Below are positions 32,491 through 32,749 of a stretch of DNA of 32,749 nucleotides, one piece after another. The notes under the pieces were generated by a model. The model made no database searches. It was not told the DNA's origin and saw only the letters and a program-made list of their open reading frames with translations. This DNA is from JAZMZS01 sp045120955 (GTDB lineage: Bacteria; Bacillota; Clostridia; Oscillospirales; CAG-272). The position numbers were made by a program, and so were the translations under genes. Position 1 is the stretch's first letter, and every line of letters begins with the position of its first letter. Location: contig JBGVFH010000041.1 in assembly GCA_045120955.1 (NCBI GenBank), forward strand, positions 1 through 32,749. Reading direction: 5' to 3'.

Positions 32491-32586
32491 GCGTGCAGTG
32501 CCCGCCCCATCCTCTCACCTATCGTTGTTTTTCTATTGCACAAGCTGTGCATAACGGCGAGTGAGAAACAGTGCAATTTCCTATGC
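32491..32586 (-). repeat. Dispersed hairpin-capped intergenic repeat, copy B
   Basis: In reverse orientation this matches copy A over about 97 bp, including CATAGGAAATTGCAC, CTCACTCGCCGTT, GAAAAACAACGATAGG and GGCGGGCACTGCACGC. The cap hairpin (32491-32505) has one mismatch and lies four bases after the stop of the fourth propeller gene, where it may also serve as that gene's terminator. Confidence 0.8.
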
Positions 32587-32612
32587 GTTAAAAACTGTTA
32601 GGGAAAAGAATA

Positions 32613-32655
32613 AGCAAAAAGCACAGAGCAACTTAATTGCTCTGTGCTTTTTGCT
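32613..32655. terminator. Perfect 19-bp hairpin, probably bidirectional terminator
   Basis: Arms 32613-32631 and 32637-32655 pair without mismatch around CTTAA, with T5 in the 3' arm and A5 in the 5' arm. Sequence to the window end holds two more small stems (GTCC/GGAC near 32656-32667 and GACAC/GTGTC near 32679-32692) and no convincing gene. Confidence 0.75.
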
Positions 32656-32749
32656 GTCCTTTCGGACACCTCGCTTTTGACACGGCTGTGTCGACCTAAT
32701 TTTGCTCGGAATTTTTGTTTCCGTTTGCGCATTCGGAGAGTATAGAATC

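Noticed and set aside
32613..32749. C-terminal fragment of a minus-strand gene at the right edge
   Set aside because: One minus-strand frame stays open, but it passes through the perfect 19-bp hairpin and shows no recognisable protein motif.
1..32749. CRISPR array
   Set aside because: No regularly spaced direct repeats were seen; the recurring sequences are dispersed singly or, at 12738-12821, directly tandem inside a gene.

Overview
The window looks like a chromosome segment of a spore-forming gut Clostridia species, probably in or near the Oscillospiraceae/Ruminococcaceae. This is inferred from an intact sporulation sigma factor SigK, a CotJC/manganese-catalase-like protein, a Gram-positive ECF vitamin transporter, many lipoproteins with type II signal peptides, strong AGGAGG-type ribosome binding sites and consensus SigA promoters. 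No ribosomal RNA or other decisive species marker is present.

Layout. (1) 248-7270: two consecutive gene pairs, each a lipoprotein ABC-type substrate-binding protein followed by a lipoprotein Asp-box beta-propeller enzyme with a C-terminal CBM9-like domain. (2) 7355-8364: sigK and a small DUF378 membrane protein. (3) 8678-11570: a NatA/NatB-like ABC exporter and an SDR oxidoreductase. (4) 11633-17784: a cobalamin-riboswitch-controlled operon. It encodes a surface protein with a degenerate sortase-like tail, an intrinsic-factor/transcobalamin-like membrane protein, EcfT, a fused EcfA1A2 and an ECF S component. (5) 17821-18753, minus strand: a triple S1-domain protein. (6) 18991-19865: a second cobalamin riboswitch with no gene behind it, stacked terminators, an IS91-type transposase remnant and copies of a dispersed repeat. 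(7) 19867-22074, minus strand: the CotJC-like protein, a probably 5'-truncated helix-turn-helix protein and tRNA-Gln(CUG). (8) 22203-32486: a second carbohydrate locus. It holds a regulator with a periplasmic-binding-protein fold and a LuxR-type HTH, a divergent DUF5107-TPR protein, a third substrate-binding/propeller pair, and a fourth propeller paralogue without a signal peptide.

How the parts may work together. The B12 operon reads as a complete capture-and-import machine: surface proteins resembling the two halves of mammalian intrinsic factor would bind the corrinoid and pass it to the ECF importer, under AdoCbl riboswitch control. The carbohydrate loci would bind and trim an extracellular glycan. 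However, no sugar permease or dedicated sugar ABC ATPase accompanies any of the three binding proteins. Motifs shared by all four propellers (WEP, GQMPV/DQMPV, LALE/LAAE) suggest relationship to GH93 exo-arabinanases as much as to sialidases; this is from memory and unproven.

The strongest candidates for new biology are the membrane-hairpin intrinsic-factor-like protein with its partner, the orphan promoter-driven cobalamin riboswitch, and the duplicated permease-less binding-protein/propeller modules. All functional calls come from reading the sequence; no database search was run.
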